From: Tenacibaculum sp. 190130A14a | GTDB lineage: Bacteria; Bacteroidota; Bacteroidia; Flavobacteriales; Flavobacteriaceae | Assembly (NCBI RefSeq): GCF_964048965.1 | Contig: NZ_OZ040189.1 | Coordinates: 1,488,001-1,552,000, forward strand | DNA: 64,000 nt | Reading direction: 5' to 3' | Part shown: piece after piece, positions 37,716 to 46,374 of the stretch | Position numbering within the stretch: the stretch's first letter is position 1 | Layout of the letters: every line of letters begins with the position of its first letter | The notes under the pieces: generated by a model | The model's database searches: none | The model's input: only the letters and a program-made list of their open reading frames with translations | Told to the model about the DNA's origin: nothing | Translations under genes and position numbers: made by a program

Positions 37716-37745
37716 ATTTAAAAAGCCACACTATTACAGCATGGC
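37716..37745 (-). terminator. Intrinsic terminator, minus strand
   Basis: The stem GCCATGCT-GTAAT-AGTGTGGC (with two wobble pairs) is followed by T5AAATTTT. It ends an unidentified transcript from the right, in which I see no ORF. Confidence 0.6.
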
Positions 37746-37999
37746 AATTTGTTTCTAATTCAAAATCTAAATGACAACAACTAAATGTGAGTCAAAATTA
37801 GGTTTAGAATTAGAATGTATAGTAAATAAAAGGTTATATAAATATTATGAAATGAAGATGTAATAAGTAGCTATGACATACTTTTATGCACATATCATAA
37901 GTTGTGAACGTATATTAAGTATAAAACAGCAAGTGAATTAACTTATTTATTCAATATACTTCGTAAAAGAAAAATTAAAGAATCAAGATATTGAGTAAA

Positions 38000-38080
38000 A
38001 AAGAAGAAGAAAAGAAGTCGTCCCCCCCAGGATCTTTCTTTTCTTCTAAAATCTTCAATTTTTGTGAAAAATGAATTTGT
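38000..38080 (-). ncRNA. Small RNA L4 with G7 motif
   Basis: About 80 nt from a start near 38079 to a hairpin AGAAAAGA...TCTTTTCT with a T-rich tail. The loop region carries CCTGGGGGGGACGAC (38019-38031). It is closely similar in architecture to L1. Longer ORFs crossing this place also cross the operator and are not credible. Confidence 0.65.
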
Positions 38081-38085
38081 TGATG

Positions 38086-38176
38086 TAAAGATACTGGACA
38101 ATAAATGTTTAAATGTGAAGGAATAGACGAAATGCATTTTTGTATCGGTGAATAGTCTTTAGCTACCGATGAAAAG
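38086..38176 (-). promoter_or_regulatory. Triple LytTR-like operator and promoter for L4
   Basis: Three 9-mers on the minus strand (CTTTTCATC, CTATTCACC, CATTTCGTC) are spaced 21 bp apart. The last is followed by exactly 32 nt and TATCTTTA (38086-38093). The third half-site is the closest to the AlgR consensus. Confidence 0.75.
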
Positions 38177-38247
38177 TAATGCGTCAAAAAGTAGAGTGAA
38201 ATGTATATATAATGTTCTACGAAGAGGTATAAGGCTAATAAATAAGT

Positions 38248-38526
38248 TTAGCAAGCTTGCATAAAACGTTGTTGATCTAACCATTGATGTACACTTCCTA
38301 ATTCACGCGCCTTGAAGAAGTTATTTTCTTTATAAATATAATTTCCTTTTGGTGGAACCTTTTTTACTTTTATAAACTTATATAGAACTAGTTTAATAAT
38401 GGCTTCTTTAATATCTTCTTTGGTAATATCTTCTTGGCTATTTGCTTCGAGTACTTCTTTAATAAAAGTATCAACTTCAATATGTTTCGTATTGAAAATT
38501 AAAGCTTTAAAAACAATTTCTTCCAT
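38248..38526 (-). CDS. Conserved hypothetical protein, 92 aa
   Basis: A small acidic-then-basic protein with a helical centre (EVLEANSQEDITKEDIKEAI) and a winged-helix-like end (KLVLYKFIKVKKVPPKGNYI). No signal peptide or metal site is visible. It marks the start of the chromosomal core block on this strand. The function is unknown. Confidence 0.6.
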   Translation of the reverse strand: MEEIVFKALIFNTKHIEVDTFIKEVLEANSQEDITKEDIKEAIIKLVLYKFIKVKKVPPKGNYIYKENNFFKARELGSVHQWLDQQRFMQAC

Positions 38527-38627
38527 AATGCATTGATTATAAGCACAAAGATATGGGCAAGTTTGAAGTCTAAAAAGGGGAATACCGCAGCAAAAAATGT
38601 AAAAATCCGAAGAAAATAATTTTATAA

Positions 38628-39203
38628 TTATCTGTTTTTTTGAATCAAAGTTAGAATTTTTCTACCTCTGGCTTTACAACCTTTACTTTCATGAATAACC
38701 TTCGTTCTAATAATATGTTCTAATTCATCAAAAACCCAGTCTTTATGCAATCCAAAAAGATATAATGTTTGCATGGAGTAAGCTTTTACTGCAATTTTTT
38801 GCTCGCTAATGAGCCAGTCGAAACCTGTTTCAATGATGAGGTCAATATGTGTTTGAGTTAAGATTTGTTGAATTGAATGCTCTTTTTTAGAGGTGTACGC
38901 TTTTGCTATGTGTTCACATATTTTAGCACAAGGCCTCACAGCACTGTCTAAATAGACCTTTTGTATATTTTCTGTGAAACTATCAATATAGGGAATGATG
39001 TATTCAATTCCATGGTGTGTACAGATCCATTCAAGTACCCAAGCGGCCTTGATAGAAAGTTTATTATCAACATCAAATGTAAGAGCTACTAAATTTTTTA
39101 TTAAATTAGGATTGTTTAATACAATATTTGAGGCTGTTTTTCTGTTTTCTCTAGCAGGATTGGCCATATTGTTTAAAACAGAAATTAAAAAATCAATACT
39201 CAT
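38628..39203 (-). CDS. HEAT-repeat-like conserved protein, 191 aa
   Basis: ATG 39203 (MSIDFLISVLNNMANPAREN) fits the start of a Flavobacteriaceae family of helical-repeat proteins, some of which are mislabelled adenylosuccinate lyase in databases. Conserved pieces are KAAWVLEWIC, YLDSAVRPCAKICEHIAKAY and KAYSMQTLYLFG. No lyase active-site motif is present. The biochemical role is not known. Confidence 0.7.
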   Translation of the reverse strand: MSIDFLISVLNNMANPARENRKTASNIVLNNPNLIKNLVALTFDVDNKLSIKAAWVLEWICTHHGIEYIIPYIDSFTENIQKVYLDSAVRPCAKICEHIAKAYTSKKEHSIQQILTQTHIDLIIETGFDWLISEQKIAVKAYSMQTLYLFGLHKDWVFDELEHIIRTKVIHESKGCKARGRKILTLIQKNR

Positions 39204-39264
39204 ATTGGTATGGTTTATGTACTTTTGGTGCAATAAGATTTAAAATTAGAAAAAAGAAATCATA

Positions 39265-39966
39265 ATGATTTATTTAAAAAGAATATTTTCAATAATCCTT
39301 GTAAGTTCAATTGCTTTTACGGCAACTGTTTCGGCGCAAAAAACAAACCAGTTTGATGAAAATGGTAAACGTACTGGAGTTTGGAAGAAGTTTTATAACA
39401 ATAACAAATTACGTTACTCAGGAAAGTTCAAGGCAGGAAAAGAAATAGGTGTTTTTAAGTTTTATAATATAGACTCTTATGGAACTCCAGCTATTGTTAA
39501 AGAGTTTTCTTCAAAATCAGATAGTGCTTTTGTTAAGTTTTATACACCAAAAGGAAAGGTAAAAAGTAAAGGTTGGATGATTGGAAAAAATAGAGAGGGT
39601 AAATGGATGTATTATTTTGGAAACGGAAAAGTTTTTTCAGAAGAAAACTATAAGGATGGAAAATTGGAAGGTGTTGTGAGAAATTATTATCCAAATGGAA
39701 AATTAACAGAGGAAACATATTATAAAGAAGGTAAAAAAGAAGGAAGTTCAAAGGTATATACCGATGATGGAATTTTAATAGAAGAAGTAGCTTATGTTAA
39801 TGGAAAGCTTCATGGTTTTGGAAAGTATTTTAACTTAAAAGGTCAGCTTCAAGAAAGAGGGAACTATGAAAATGGAGTTAGAAAAGGAAAATGGGAGTTT
39901 TTTATTGATGGAGAGGTAGTTACTAAAAGAAAGCGTAAAAACCTTTCTGATTTAAAGAATAAATAG
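39265..39966 (+). CDS. Secreted MORN-repeat protein (YwqK-like), 233 aa
   Basis: A signal peptide ending TVSAQ is followed by about six MORN-type repeats of the form NGKRTGVWKKFYNNNKLRYS and NGKLEGVVRNYYPNGKLTEE. Such antitoxin YwqK-like proteins in Bacteroidetes are usually exported and of unknown role. The following lipoprotein gene starts 13 nt later, so they form an operon. Confidence 0.8.
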   Translation: MIYLKRIFSIILVSSIAFTATVSAQKTNQFDENGKRTGVWKKFYNNNKLRYSGKFKAGKEIGVFKFYNIDSYGTPAIVKEFSSKSDSAFVKFYTPKGKVKSKGWMIGKNREGKWMYYFGNGKVFSEENYKDGKLEGVVRNYYPNGKLTEETYYKEGKKEGSSKVYTDDGILIEEVAYVNGKLHGFGKYFNLKGQLQERGNYENGVRKGKWEFFIDGEVVTKRKRKNLSDLKNK

Positions 39967-39978
39967 ACAAACGAAATA

Positions 39979-40668
39979 ATGAGAAGTCTAACTTATATAT
40001 TGTTTATCAGTCTTGTTATTTCTTGTAAAAAAAAGGAAGATACTTCAATAATTGGTATGTGGAGTGTTGAAAAAGTAGCAATAGGAAATAATGAAATGAC
40101 GCCTAATGCTAGGTGGATGAAATTTAATGCCGACTCTTCTCAAGTTTCTGGAAATGGTTGGTTTCAACATTCTCTAGGTACTTGGAAATTAACTGAAGAC
40201 AATCTTTCATTTGAAAACACTAATGGAACGCAAGATAATTATGCTCCATTTAAAGTTGAGGTCAGTGAAAACACGATGCAATGGAAGAGAATCGAAGACG
40301 GGGAAGAAGTAAAAGTGCATTTAAAAAGAATTGAAAATATTCCAGCATCAGAAGGAAATAAATTGTTAGGCTTATGGAAATTGGAATCAATGGATGTAGG
40401 AAAAGGTAAAACTTCACAATTAGATAACAAGAGTACATTGTTTTTAAGATGGGATAATACCTATGTAAAAGAAGGAACTTTAAAGGGGAAGGAATATGGT
40501 GTTTATAAAATACATGGTCATAAGCCTGAATTACAGCTCGTAAATTATGGTGATGATCCTAAATTTAGTTTTTATCAATTTACAATTAGTCAGAATAAAT
40601 TGTTTTTAAAATCTACTGATGGAACTGAAGCATATACATATAGTAGGACGTATCAATTTCTTCAATAA
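39979..40668 (+). CDS. Lipocalin-like lipoprotein with two similar halves, 229 aa
   Basis: A lipoprotein signal ends LVISC (Cys16). Two lipocalin-like segments follow: IIGMWSVEKVAIGNNEMTPN and KLLGLWKLESMDVGKGKTSQ, each starting a G-x-W strand. The duplication suggests two small beta-barrels in tandem. It lies 13 nt behind the MORN gene. The ligand is unknown. Confidence 0.75.
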   Translation: MRSLTYILFISLVISCKKKEDTSIIGMWSVEKVAIGNNEMTPNARWMKFNADSSQVSGNGWFQHSLGTWKLTEDNLSFENTNGTQDNYAPFKVEVSENTMQWKRIEDGEEVKVHLKRIENIPASEGNKLLGLWKLESMDVGKGKTSQLDNKSTLFLRWDNTYVKEGTLKGKEYGVYKIHGHKPELQLVNYGDDPKFSFYQFTISQNKLFLKSTDGTEAYTYSRTYQFLQ

Positions 40669-40737
40669 TACCATCAATTCTTTCCATATAAAAACAGAAA
40701 ACAAATTCGTAAATTTGCACCTCAAATTTAAAAAGAG

Positions 40738-41925
40738 ATGAAAAGAGTAGTAGTAGGACTTTCAGGAGGTGTAGATAGTAGTGTTACCGCATATTTGTTA
40801 AAAGAACAAGGGTATGACGTTATCGGGCTATTCATGAAAAATTGGCATGATGATACGGTAACTATTTCTGATGAATGTCCTTGGTTAGAAGACAGTAATG
40901 ATGCTATGATTGTTGCTGATAAGTTGGGAATTCCTTTTCAAACAGTAGATTTGAGTGAACAATACAAAGAACGTATTGTTGACTATATGTTTAATGAGTA
41001 CGAAAAAGGTCGTACTCCGAATCCAGATGTTTTGTGTAATCGAGAAATTAAGTTTGATGTATTTATGGATATCGCATTAAGCTTGGGAGCAGATTACGTG
41101 GCAACTGGACATTATTGTAGAAAAGGAGAAGAAGTTATAAATGGTAAGCCAGTATATAAATTATTAGCGGGTAAAGACGGTAATAAGGATCAATCATATT
41201 TCCTATGTCAGCTATCACAAGAGCAATTATCAAAAGCATTATTCCCAATTGGAGAATTAACGAAGCCTGAGGTTAGAGAAATTGCAAAAGAAGCTGATTT
41301 AATTACTGCCGATAAGAAAGATTCTCAAGGATTATGTTTTATAGGCAAAGTAAGGTTGCCAGATTTTCTACAGCAAAAATTGCAACCTAAAGAAGGAGAG
41401 ATTATTCAAATACCTTCAGATTTTAATGAATATACAAAATCAACACCTAGGTTTGCTGATAAAGAAGCTGAATTAGCATATCGCGCTACTAAGTTTTCTT
41501 ATCATAAAGAAGATGGTAAAGTAGTGGGGAAACATCAAGGAGCGCATTATTTTACAAAAGGACAACGTAAAGGTTTAGCAGTTGGAGGTACCAAAGAACC
41601 ATTATTTGTAATTGAAACAGATGTAGATACAAACATTATTTATACGGGTGAAGGTAAAAATCACCAAGGACTATATAGAAATGTTCTTTTTGTATCTAAT
41701 GAAGAACTGCATTGGGTGCGTGAGGATTTAGCTTTGAAGACAGACGAAACAATGGAAGTGGAAGCGAGGATTCGCTATCGTCAAGCTTTGGAGAAAGCAA
41801 CTTTATACAAAACAGACAAAGGATTATATGTAGAGTTTGAAAATGCTCAATCAGCAATTCAAGAAGGACAGTTTGTTGCTTGGTATAAAGAAGAAGAATT
41901 ATTAGGCTCTGGTGTGATTTCTTAA
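40738..41925 (+). CDS. mnmA: tRNA-specific 2-thiouridylase MnmA, 395 aa
   Basis: It catalyses s2 formation at U34 of tRNA-Lys, Glu and Gln, using ATP and a persulfide relay. The PP-loop [20 protein letters not shown] is at the N-terminus. The catalytic cysteines sit in [11 protein letters not shown] and SQGLCFIGK. The QSYFLCQL and [11 protein letters not shown] segments are also conserved. The length is close to bacterial MnmA. It is separately transcribed, with a good terminator just after it. Confidence 0.95.
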   Translation: MKRVVVGLSGGVDSSVTAYLLKEQGYDVIGLFMKNWHDDTVTISDECPWLEDSNDAMIVADKLGIPFQTVDLSEQYKERIVDYMFNEYEKGRTPNPDVLCNREIKFDVFMDIALSLGADYVATGHYCRKGEEVINGKPVYKLLAGKDGNKDQSYFLCQLSQEQLSKALFPIGELTKPEVREIAKEADLITADKKDSQGLCFIGKVRLPDFLQQKLQPKEGEIIQIPSDFNEYTKSTPRFADKEAELAYRATKFSYHKEDGKVVGKHQGAHYFTKGQRKGLAVGGTKEPLFVIETDVDTNIIYTGEGKNHQGLYRNVLFVSNEELHWVREDLALKTDETMEVEARIRYRQALEKATLYKTDKGLYVEFENAQSAIQEGQFVAWYKEEELLGSGVIS

Positions 41926-41954
41926 ATATACATTTATCAAAGGATCTTTATAAG

Positions 41955-41979
41955 ACCTCGAAAAATTCGAGGTTTTTTT
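41955..41979 (+). terminator. mnmA terminator
   Basis: The stem ACCTCGAA-AAA-TTCGAGGT is followed by T7. Confidence 0.85.
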
Positions 41980-42012
41980 GTGCTTATTCGTTAATGATTG
42001 TACATTTACCCT

Positions 42013-42945
42013 ATGCAAAATACGATTACCAAACTTTTTAATATACAATATCCAATTGTTCAAGGAGGAATGATTTGGGTTTCAGGCTGGAAATTAGCTT
42101 CTGCAGTTTCTAACGCTGGCGGATTAGGTTTAATAGGAGCAGGGTCTATGTACCCAGATGTGTTAAGAGAGCATATTCAAAAATGTAAAAAGGCGACGGA
42201 TAAACCTTTTGGAGTAAATGTTCCAATGTTATATCCTGATATAGAACAAATAATGGATATTATAGTTGAAGAAGGAGTGAAGATTGTGTTTACTTCAGCA
42301 GGAAACCCAAAAACATGGACGAATTTTTTGAAAGAAAAAGGAATCACTGTTGTACATGTTGTAAGCTCTGTTAAGTTTGCCTTAAAAGCTGAGGCAGCCG
42401 GAGTAGATGCTGTAGTATGTGAAGGGTTTGAAGCAGGTGGACATAACGGACGGGAAGAAACCACCACATTTACTCTTATTCCTATGGTTAAAGAGCAGGT
42501 GAGAATACCTGTAATAGCAGCTGGAGGAATTGGTTCTGGAAGAGGTATGTTGGCAGCAATGGTTTTAGGAGCAGATGGAGTACAAATAGGAAGTCGTTTT
42601 GCGGCAACAAAAGAATCTTCGGCTCATGAAAATTTCAAAAAAACAATTGTTGATGTAAAAGATGGAGGAACTCACCTTACTTTAAAAGAGTTGGCTCCTG
42701 TGAGATTAGTAAAGAATAAGTTCTATAATGATGTGCAAGAGTTATATGCAAGTAATCCTACTGTAGAACAAATTAAAGAGCTATTAGGTCGTGCTAGAGC
42801 CAAAAGAGGGATGTTTGAAGGTGATTTAGAAGAAGGAGAGTTAGAAATAGGACAAATTGCCGGATTAATTCACGAGATAAAATCAGCAAAAGAAGTTATC
42901 GAAGAAATTATAACTGAATTTAATACCGTAAAAGGCAATTTTTAA
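42013..42945 (+). CDS. Nitronate monooxygenase-family flavoprotein, 310 aa
   Basis: A TIM-barrel FMN enzyme of the NMO/2-nitropropane dioxygenase family. Motifs are IQYPIVQGGMIWVSG, SNAGGLGLIGAGS, and the FMN loops VCEGFEAGGHNG and VIAAGGIGSGRGMLAAMVLG, where the conserved His of class I enzymes is seen. It detoxifies alkyl nitronates; some relatives are enoyl reductases. ATG 42013 (MQNTITKLFN) is preferred over a TTG five codons earlier. Confidence 0.9.
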   Translation: MQNTITKLFNIQYPIVQGGMIWVSGWKLASAVSNAGGLGLIGAGSMYPDVLREHIQKCKKATDKPFGVNVPMLYPDIEQIMDIIVEEGVKIVFTSAGNPKTWTNFLKEKGITVVHVVSSVKFALKAEAAGVDAVVCEGFEAGGHNGREETTTFTLIPMVKEQVRIPVIAAGGIGSGRGMLAAMVLGADGVQIGSRFAATKESSAHENFKKTIVDVKDGGTHLTLKELAPVRLVKNKFYNDVQELYASNPTVEQIKELLGRARAKRGMFEGDLEEGELEIGQIAGLIHEIKSAKEVIEEIITEFNTVKGNF

Positions 42946-42973
42946 GAGCCTTGTAAAGTGAGATAATGAAAAT

Positions 42974-43009
42974 AAAAAAGAGGAATGAATTCAATTCATT
43001 CCTCTTTTT
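42974..43009. terminator. Bidirectional terminator between NMO and ribBA genes
   Basis: The palindrome AGAGGAATGAATTCAATTCATTCCTCT is flanked by A5 and T5. It serves both convergent genes. Confidence 0.9.
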
Positions 43010-43029
43010 ATTTTATATAGTTGTTGAAA

Positions 43030-44166
43030 TTAGTAATTTACGTAATCAACAATTTCTAATCCGTATCCAATCATACCAACGCGTTTCGTTTGTTTTGTAT
43101 TTGAAACTAAGCGTAACTTATGAATATGTAAATCATGTAAAATTTGAGCACCAATTCCAAAATCTTTATTATCCATTACTACATTTGGAGCTTTCATAAT
43201 TCCGTTTTCCTGATTCTCTCTTAATAAACGTAAACGACTTAATAAGTTTAAAGCTTCTCTTTGTTGGTTGATAAAGATAATAGCACCTCTACCTTCTTCA
43301 TTTACCACCTTAAACATTTGATCTAATTTTTTATCAGCATTATTAGTCAAAGTTCCTAATATATCGTTGTTTACTAAAGTGGAATTTACCCTTGTAAGTA
43401 TCGCTTCATTTTTGGTCCAAGTACCTTTAGTTAAAGCAATATGAATTTGTTTATTTGTTGTTTGTTGGTAAGCTCTCAATCTAAATTCACCAAAACGAGT
43501 TTCTACGGTGAAGTCTTCTTTCTTTTCAATTAAAGAATCGTGCTCCATTCGATAAGCTACAAGGTCTTCAATCGAAACAATTTTTAAATCAAATTTTTGA
43601 GCTACTTCTAGAAGTTGAGGTAAACGAGCCATGGTACCATCTTCATTCATGATTTCTACAATCACTCCAGCAGGTTGTAAACCAGCAAGACGAGCAAAGT
43701 CGATTGCAGCTTCTGTATGACCAGTTCTTCGTAAAACACCACCATTTTTAGCTTTTAAAGGAAATATATGTCCTGGACGAGCCAAATCAAAAGGTTTAGT
43801 TTCTGCATCTATCAAAGCCATGATTGTTTTTGCTCTATCTGAAGCAGAAATTCCGGTTGTAACACCTTTCCCTCTTAAATCTACAGATACAGTGAAGGCA
43901 GTTTCCATAGGATCAGTGTTATTGCTAACCATCATCCCTAATTCTAATTCTTTGCAACGATCTTCGGTAAGAGGTGTACAAATAAGACCTCTACCATGGG
44001 TAGCCATAAAATTAATCATTTCAGGAGTTACCATTTCTGCGGCAGCAACAAAATCACCTTCATTTTCTCTGTCTTCATCATCAACCACTATAATTACTTT
44101 ACCATTTTTAATATCTTCAATGGCTTCTTCTATGGTGTTTAACTGTATTTTAGTTTGTGTTGTCAT
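43030..44166 (-). CDS. ribB: 3,4-dihydroxy-2-butanone 4-phosphate synthase with degenerate GTP cyclohydrolase II domain, 378 aa
   Basis: Residues 1-205 form a complete DHBP synthase: IIVVDDEDRENEGDFVAAAE with acidic metal ligands, HGRGLICTPLT, and RRTGHTEAAIDFARLAGLQP. They make the 4-carbon unit of riboflavin from ribulose 5-phosphate. Residues 206-378 have the RibA fold but lack the three zinc cysteines (SEC...RCDCG replaced by VNSTLVNNDILGTLTNNADK). The cyclohydrolase half is therefore probably inactive and a separate ribA is expected elsewhere. Confidence 0.9.
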   Translation of the reverse strand: MTTQTKIQLNTIEEAIEDIKNGKVIIVVDDEDRENEGDFVAAAEMVTPEMINFMATHGRGLICTPLTEDRCKELELGMMVSNNTDPMETAFTVSVDLRGKGVTTGISASDRAKTIMALIDAETKPFDLARPGHIFPLKAKNGGVLRRTGHTEAAIDFARLAGLQPAGVIVEIMNEDGTMARLPQLLEVAQKFDLKIVSIEDLVAYRMEHDSLIEKKEDFTVETRFGEFRLRAYQQTTNKQIHIALTKGTWTKNEAILTRVNSTLVNNDILGTLTNNADKKLDQMFKVVNEEGRGAIIFINQQREALNLLSRLRLLRENQENGIMKAPNVVMDNKDFGIGAQILHDLHIHKLRLVSNTKQTKRVGMIGYGLEIVDYVNY

Positions 44167-44168
44167 TG

Positions 44169-45614
44169 TTATGTTGTTTTCTCTTTAGAGAATAGTTTTT
44201 TGAAAAATTGTGTAATTGGAGCAAAGAAGCTACTTACATTAAACAAACCTTTGTCTTGTGTGGCTCTAATAGTTAATGTTAATGCCAAAGGAAACATAAG
44301 AGCAACGGATAGCCAAGAGCCTGTGATGGCTGTTAATGAACTTTCTTCGGCTAAGTTACGTCCAAATGTATTAGAAAAAAAGTACAAAACATAAATAGAA
44401 ATAGCCAATATCATAGGTAATCCCATTCCACCTTTTCTGATAATAGATCCTAGAGGTGCTCCAATAAAGAATAATATCAGGCAAGAGAGTGAAAATGCAA
44501 TACGGTTATAGTACTCAATATCGTAAAGATTTAAGTACTTTCGTTTGTTTTTCAGAGTCTCTTTGTTAGCCTTATTATTATTCAAAGTACGTTCCATTTT
44601 AGAAACTGCAGTGGTTAACACATTTACTTTCTCCCTAAGATCAAAATTAGAAAGTATATCTAATGATAAATCTTTGTTTTTAAGAGAATCAGGGTAGGAG
44701 TGTAAATCTTCAATATCGATACTTAAAAATAAGTTTTTAGCTCTACTTTCTATAAATTCATCATAACTAACCTTTAGGGTTGGAATGGTATCTTTTAATT
44801 GCTGTAAACTAAGCATGTTAAAGTTACTCTTATACTTTTCTTCACCAATATCATCCTGTGAAAAAGAAGAAATATCTATGTTTATAGTATATTCATCAAA
44901 TTTTGCTTGTGAAGCAGGCATCCTTTGTCGTTCCTTGTAGGAAGTTCCAGATTTAACATGGTGTTCAAAATAATGACCATCTTTTAGAATTAAAGTCATG
45001 TATTTACTACCTTCTTCAGAAATAATTTCCCCTTTTTTTGCTGTTATTATTTTATTATTCCCCTTTTTACTAGATAGGTCATAAATCATAACGTCTTTTA
45101 AAAGATTGTCATCCTCTCCATATTTTTCTTCAAACTTGATTTGAAAATTAGGTATTTCTGTATTGAAACCACCAGGAACTAGTGCTAAAGCAGGTTGTTT
45201 CTTTTTAATGTTTACCTTCATGTTTAATTGCTTTAACATGGCATAAGGATATACATTATTTAAGAAGATAAAATTTAATCCGCTCATTAAAACCGCTAAA
45301 AGAACTAAAGGGCGAACCATACGTTGTAAAGAAACTCCAGCAGATTTTGCAGCGGCAAACTCATAGTTTTCAGATAAACTACCAAGAGTCATAATGGAAG
45401 AAAGCAGCACACCAATGGGTAATGCCTGAGGCGTTACAATTAGGGCTGTGTACCAAAGGAATTTTAAAATAATAACAATTCCAATCCCTTTTCCTGCAAT
45501 GTTATCAAAACCAAGCCATAAGGCTTGCATTACCAATACAAATAAGATGATGAAAAAGGTTGCTAAAAAGGGAATTAAGAAACTCTTTAATATATATCTG
45601 TCTAATGTTTTCAC
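44169..45614 (-). CDS. LptF/LptG-family permease, about 481 aa
   Basis: A YjgP/YjgQ permease of the LPS export ABC complex LptB2FG. Helices at the N-terminus (LDRYILKSFLIPFLATFFII, then LPIGVLLSSIMTLGSLSENY) and C-terminus (IAFSLSCLILFFIGAPLGSI) flank a periplasmic beta-jellyroll, here enlarged. GTG 45614 (VKTLDRY) is preferred over a TTG 13 codons upstream. It lies 2 nt before ribBA. Confidence 0.9.
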   Translation of the reverse strand: MKTLDRYILKSFLIPFLATFFIILFVLVMQALWLGFDNIAGKGIGIVIILKFLWYTALIVTPQALPIGVLLSSIMTLGSLSENYEFAAAKSAGVSLQRMVRPLVLLAVLMSGLNFIFLNNVYPYAMLKQLNMKVNIKKKQPALALVPGGFNTEIPNFQIKFEEKYGEDDNLLKDVMIYDLSSKKGNNKIITAKKGEIISEEGSKYMTLILKDGHYFEHHVKSGTSYKERQRMPASQAKFDEYTINIDISSFSQDDIGEEKYKSNFNMLSLQQLKDTIPTLKVSYDEFIESRAKNLFLSIDIEDLHSYPDSLKNKDLSLDILSNFDLREKVNVLTTAVSKMERTLNNNKANKETLKNKRKYLNLYDIEYYNRIAFSLSCLILFFIGAPLGSIIRKGGMGLPMILAISIYVLYFFSNTFGRNLAEESSLTAITGSWLSVALMFPLALTLTIRATQDKGLFNVSSFFAPITQFFKKLFSKEKTT

Positions 45615-45651
45615 AGAAGCAAAGTTACTAGTTAGTTGGTACAAATAACAC

Positions 45652-45694
45652 AAAAGTTTTGTTAATGATTCACATTTTCATTAACAAAACTTTT
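45652..45694. terminator. Terminator between lolA and lptF/G genes
   Basis: A long stem AAAAGTTTTGTTAATG...CATTAACAAAACTTTT is flanked by T-rich sequence on the minus strand. It ends the ftsK-lolA operon. Confidence 0.8.
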
Positions 45695-45704
45695 GGGCAG
45701 GTAA

Positions 45705-46358
45705 TTAATCGATATAATACCCTTGTTTTTCGTATTTACTTTTGTCAAAAGTAAATAGCTTTTCCGATATAGGTTGGTTACTTTTAAACTTTGTAATGGT
45801 AAAAGTTGTTTCGGCACCATTAGAACCTATTTGTACCAATTTATATATATGTTTTGTTTTAGCGTCAATTCCTAATTGCACCTTAATAATGTCTGAATTA
45901 CTATCAATAGGAGTTAAATCTACAAATTGAATTTTACGTCCTTTACTATTTTTTAAAGCACCCATTTTATAAGTATATCCTTCTTTATAAAAAGTTAATA
46001 ATTTAGAAGGGTAAATAAATCCATCTTCTTCTTCTAAATCCCCATTTGTGATATTAACTTCCTTTTCATCAGCATTAATTACTACTAATTTTTTTCCGTC
46101 AAAAACAAAATTGTTTCCTAAGTAATTTAAATTATATTTTTCTCCAGATAATGTGATTTCACCTCTAATAGGAGGGTCGTTTGTAATTCCTGCTTCTTTA
46201 TTAACTAAAGTAGAATTAAAACCAATAACCATATTTTTATAAGCTCCCATTTTTGTTGACACTTCATCTAAAAGACTTTTAGCTTCTGAAGAAGTACTCT
46301 GAGCACTTATTTGTACACTTAAAAATATACTCGCTATTAATATTCCTAGTTTTTTCAT
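45705..46358 (-). CDS. lolA: Outer-membrane lipoprotein carrier protein LolA, 217 aa
   Basis: A signal peptide (KKLGILIASIFLSVQISAQ) precedes the LolA half-barrel, which carries lipoproteins from LolCDE through the periplasm. Typical pieces are LLDEVSTKMGAYKNMVIGFN, IRGEITLSGEKYNLNYLGNN and the terminal KYEKQGYYID. It stands 16 nt behind ftsK on the same strand, as in many Flavobacteriaceae. Confidence 0.9.
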   Translation of the reverse strand: MKKLGILIASIFLSVQISAQSTSSEAKSLLDEVSTKMGAYKNMVIGFNSTLVNKEAGITNDPPIRGEITLSGEKYNLNYLGNNFVFDGKKLVVINADEKEVNITNGDLEEEDGFIYPSKLLTFYKEGYTYKMGALKNSKGRKIQFVDLTPIDSNSDIIKVQLGIDAKTKHIYKLVQIGSNGAETTFTITKFKSNQPISEKLFTFDKSKYEKQGYYID

Positions 46359-46374
46359 TTTACGAATTTAATTC

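Noticed and set aside
37943..38187. ORFs of 64 and 70 codons over locus L4
   Set aside because: They run through the triple operator, the -7 element and the terminator hairpin, which form a better and conserved explanation.
42966..43199. 77-codon plus-strand ORF
   Set aside because: Overlaps the bidirectional terminator and is antisense to the riboflavin gene.
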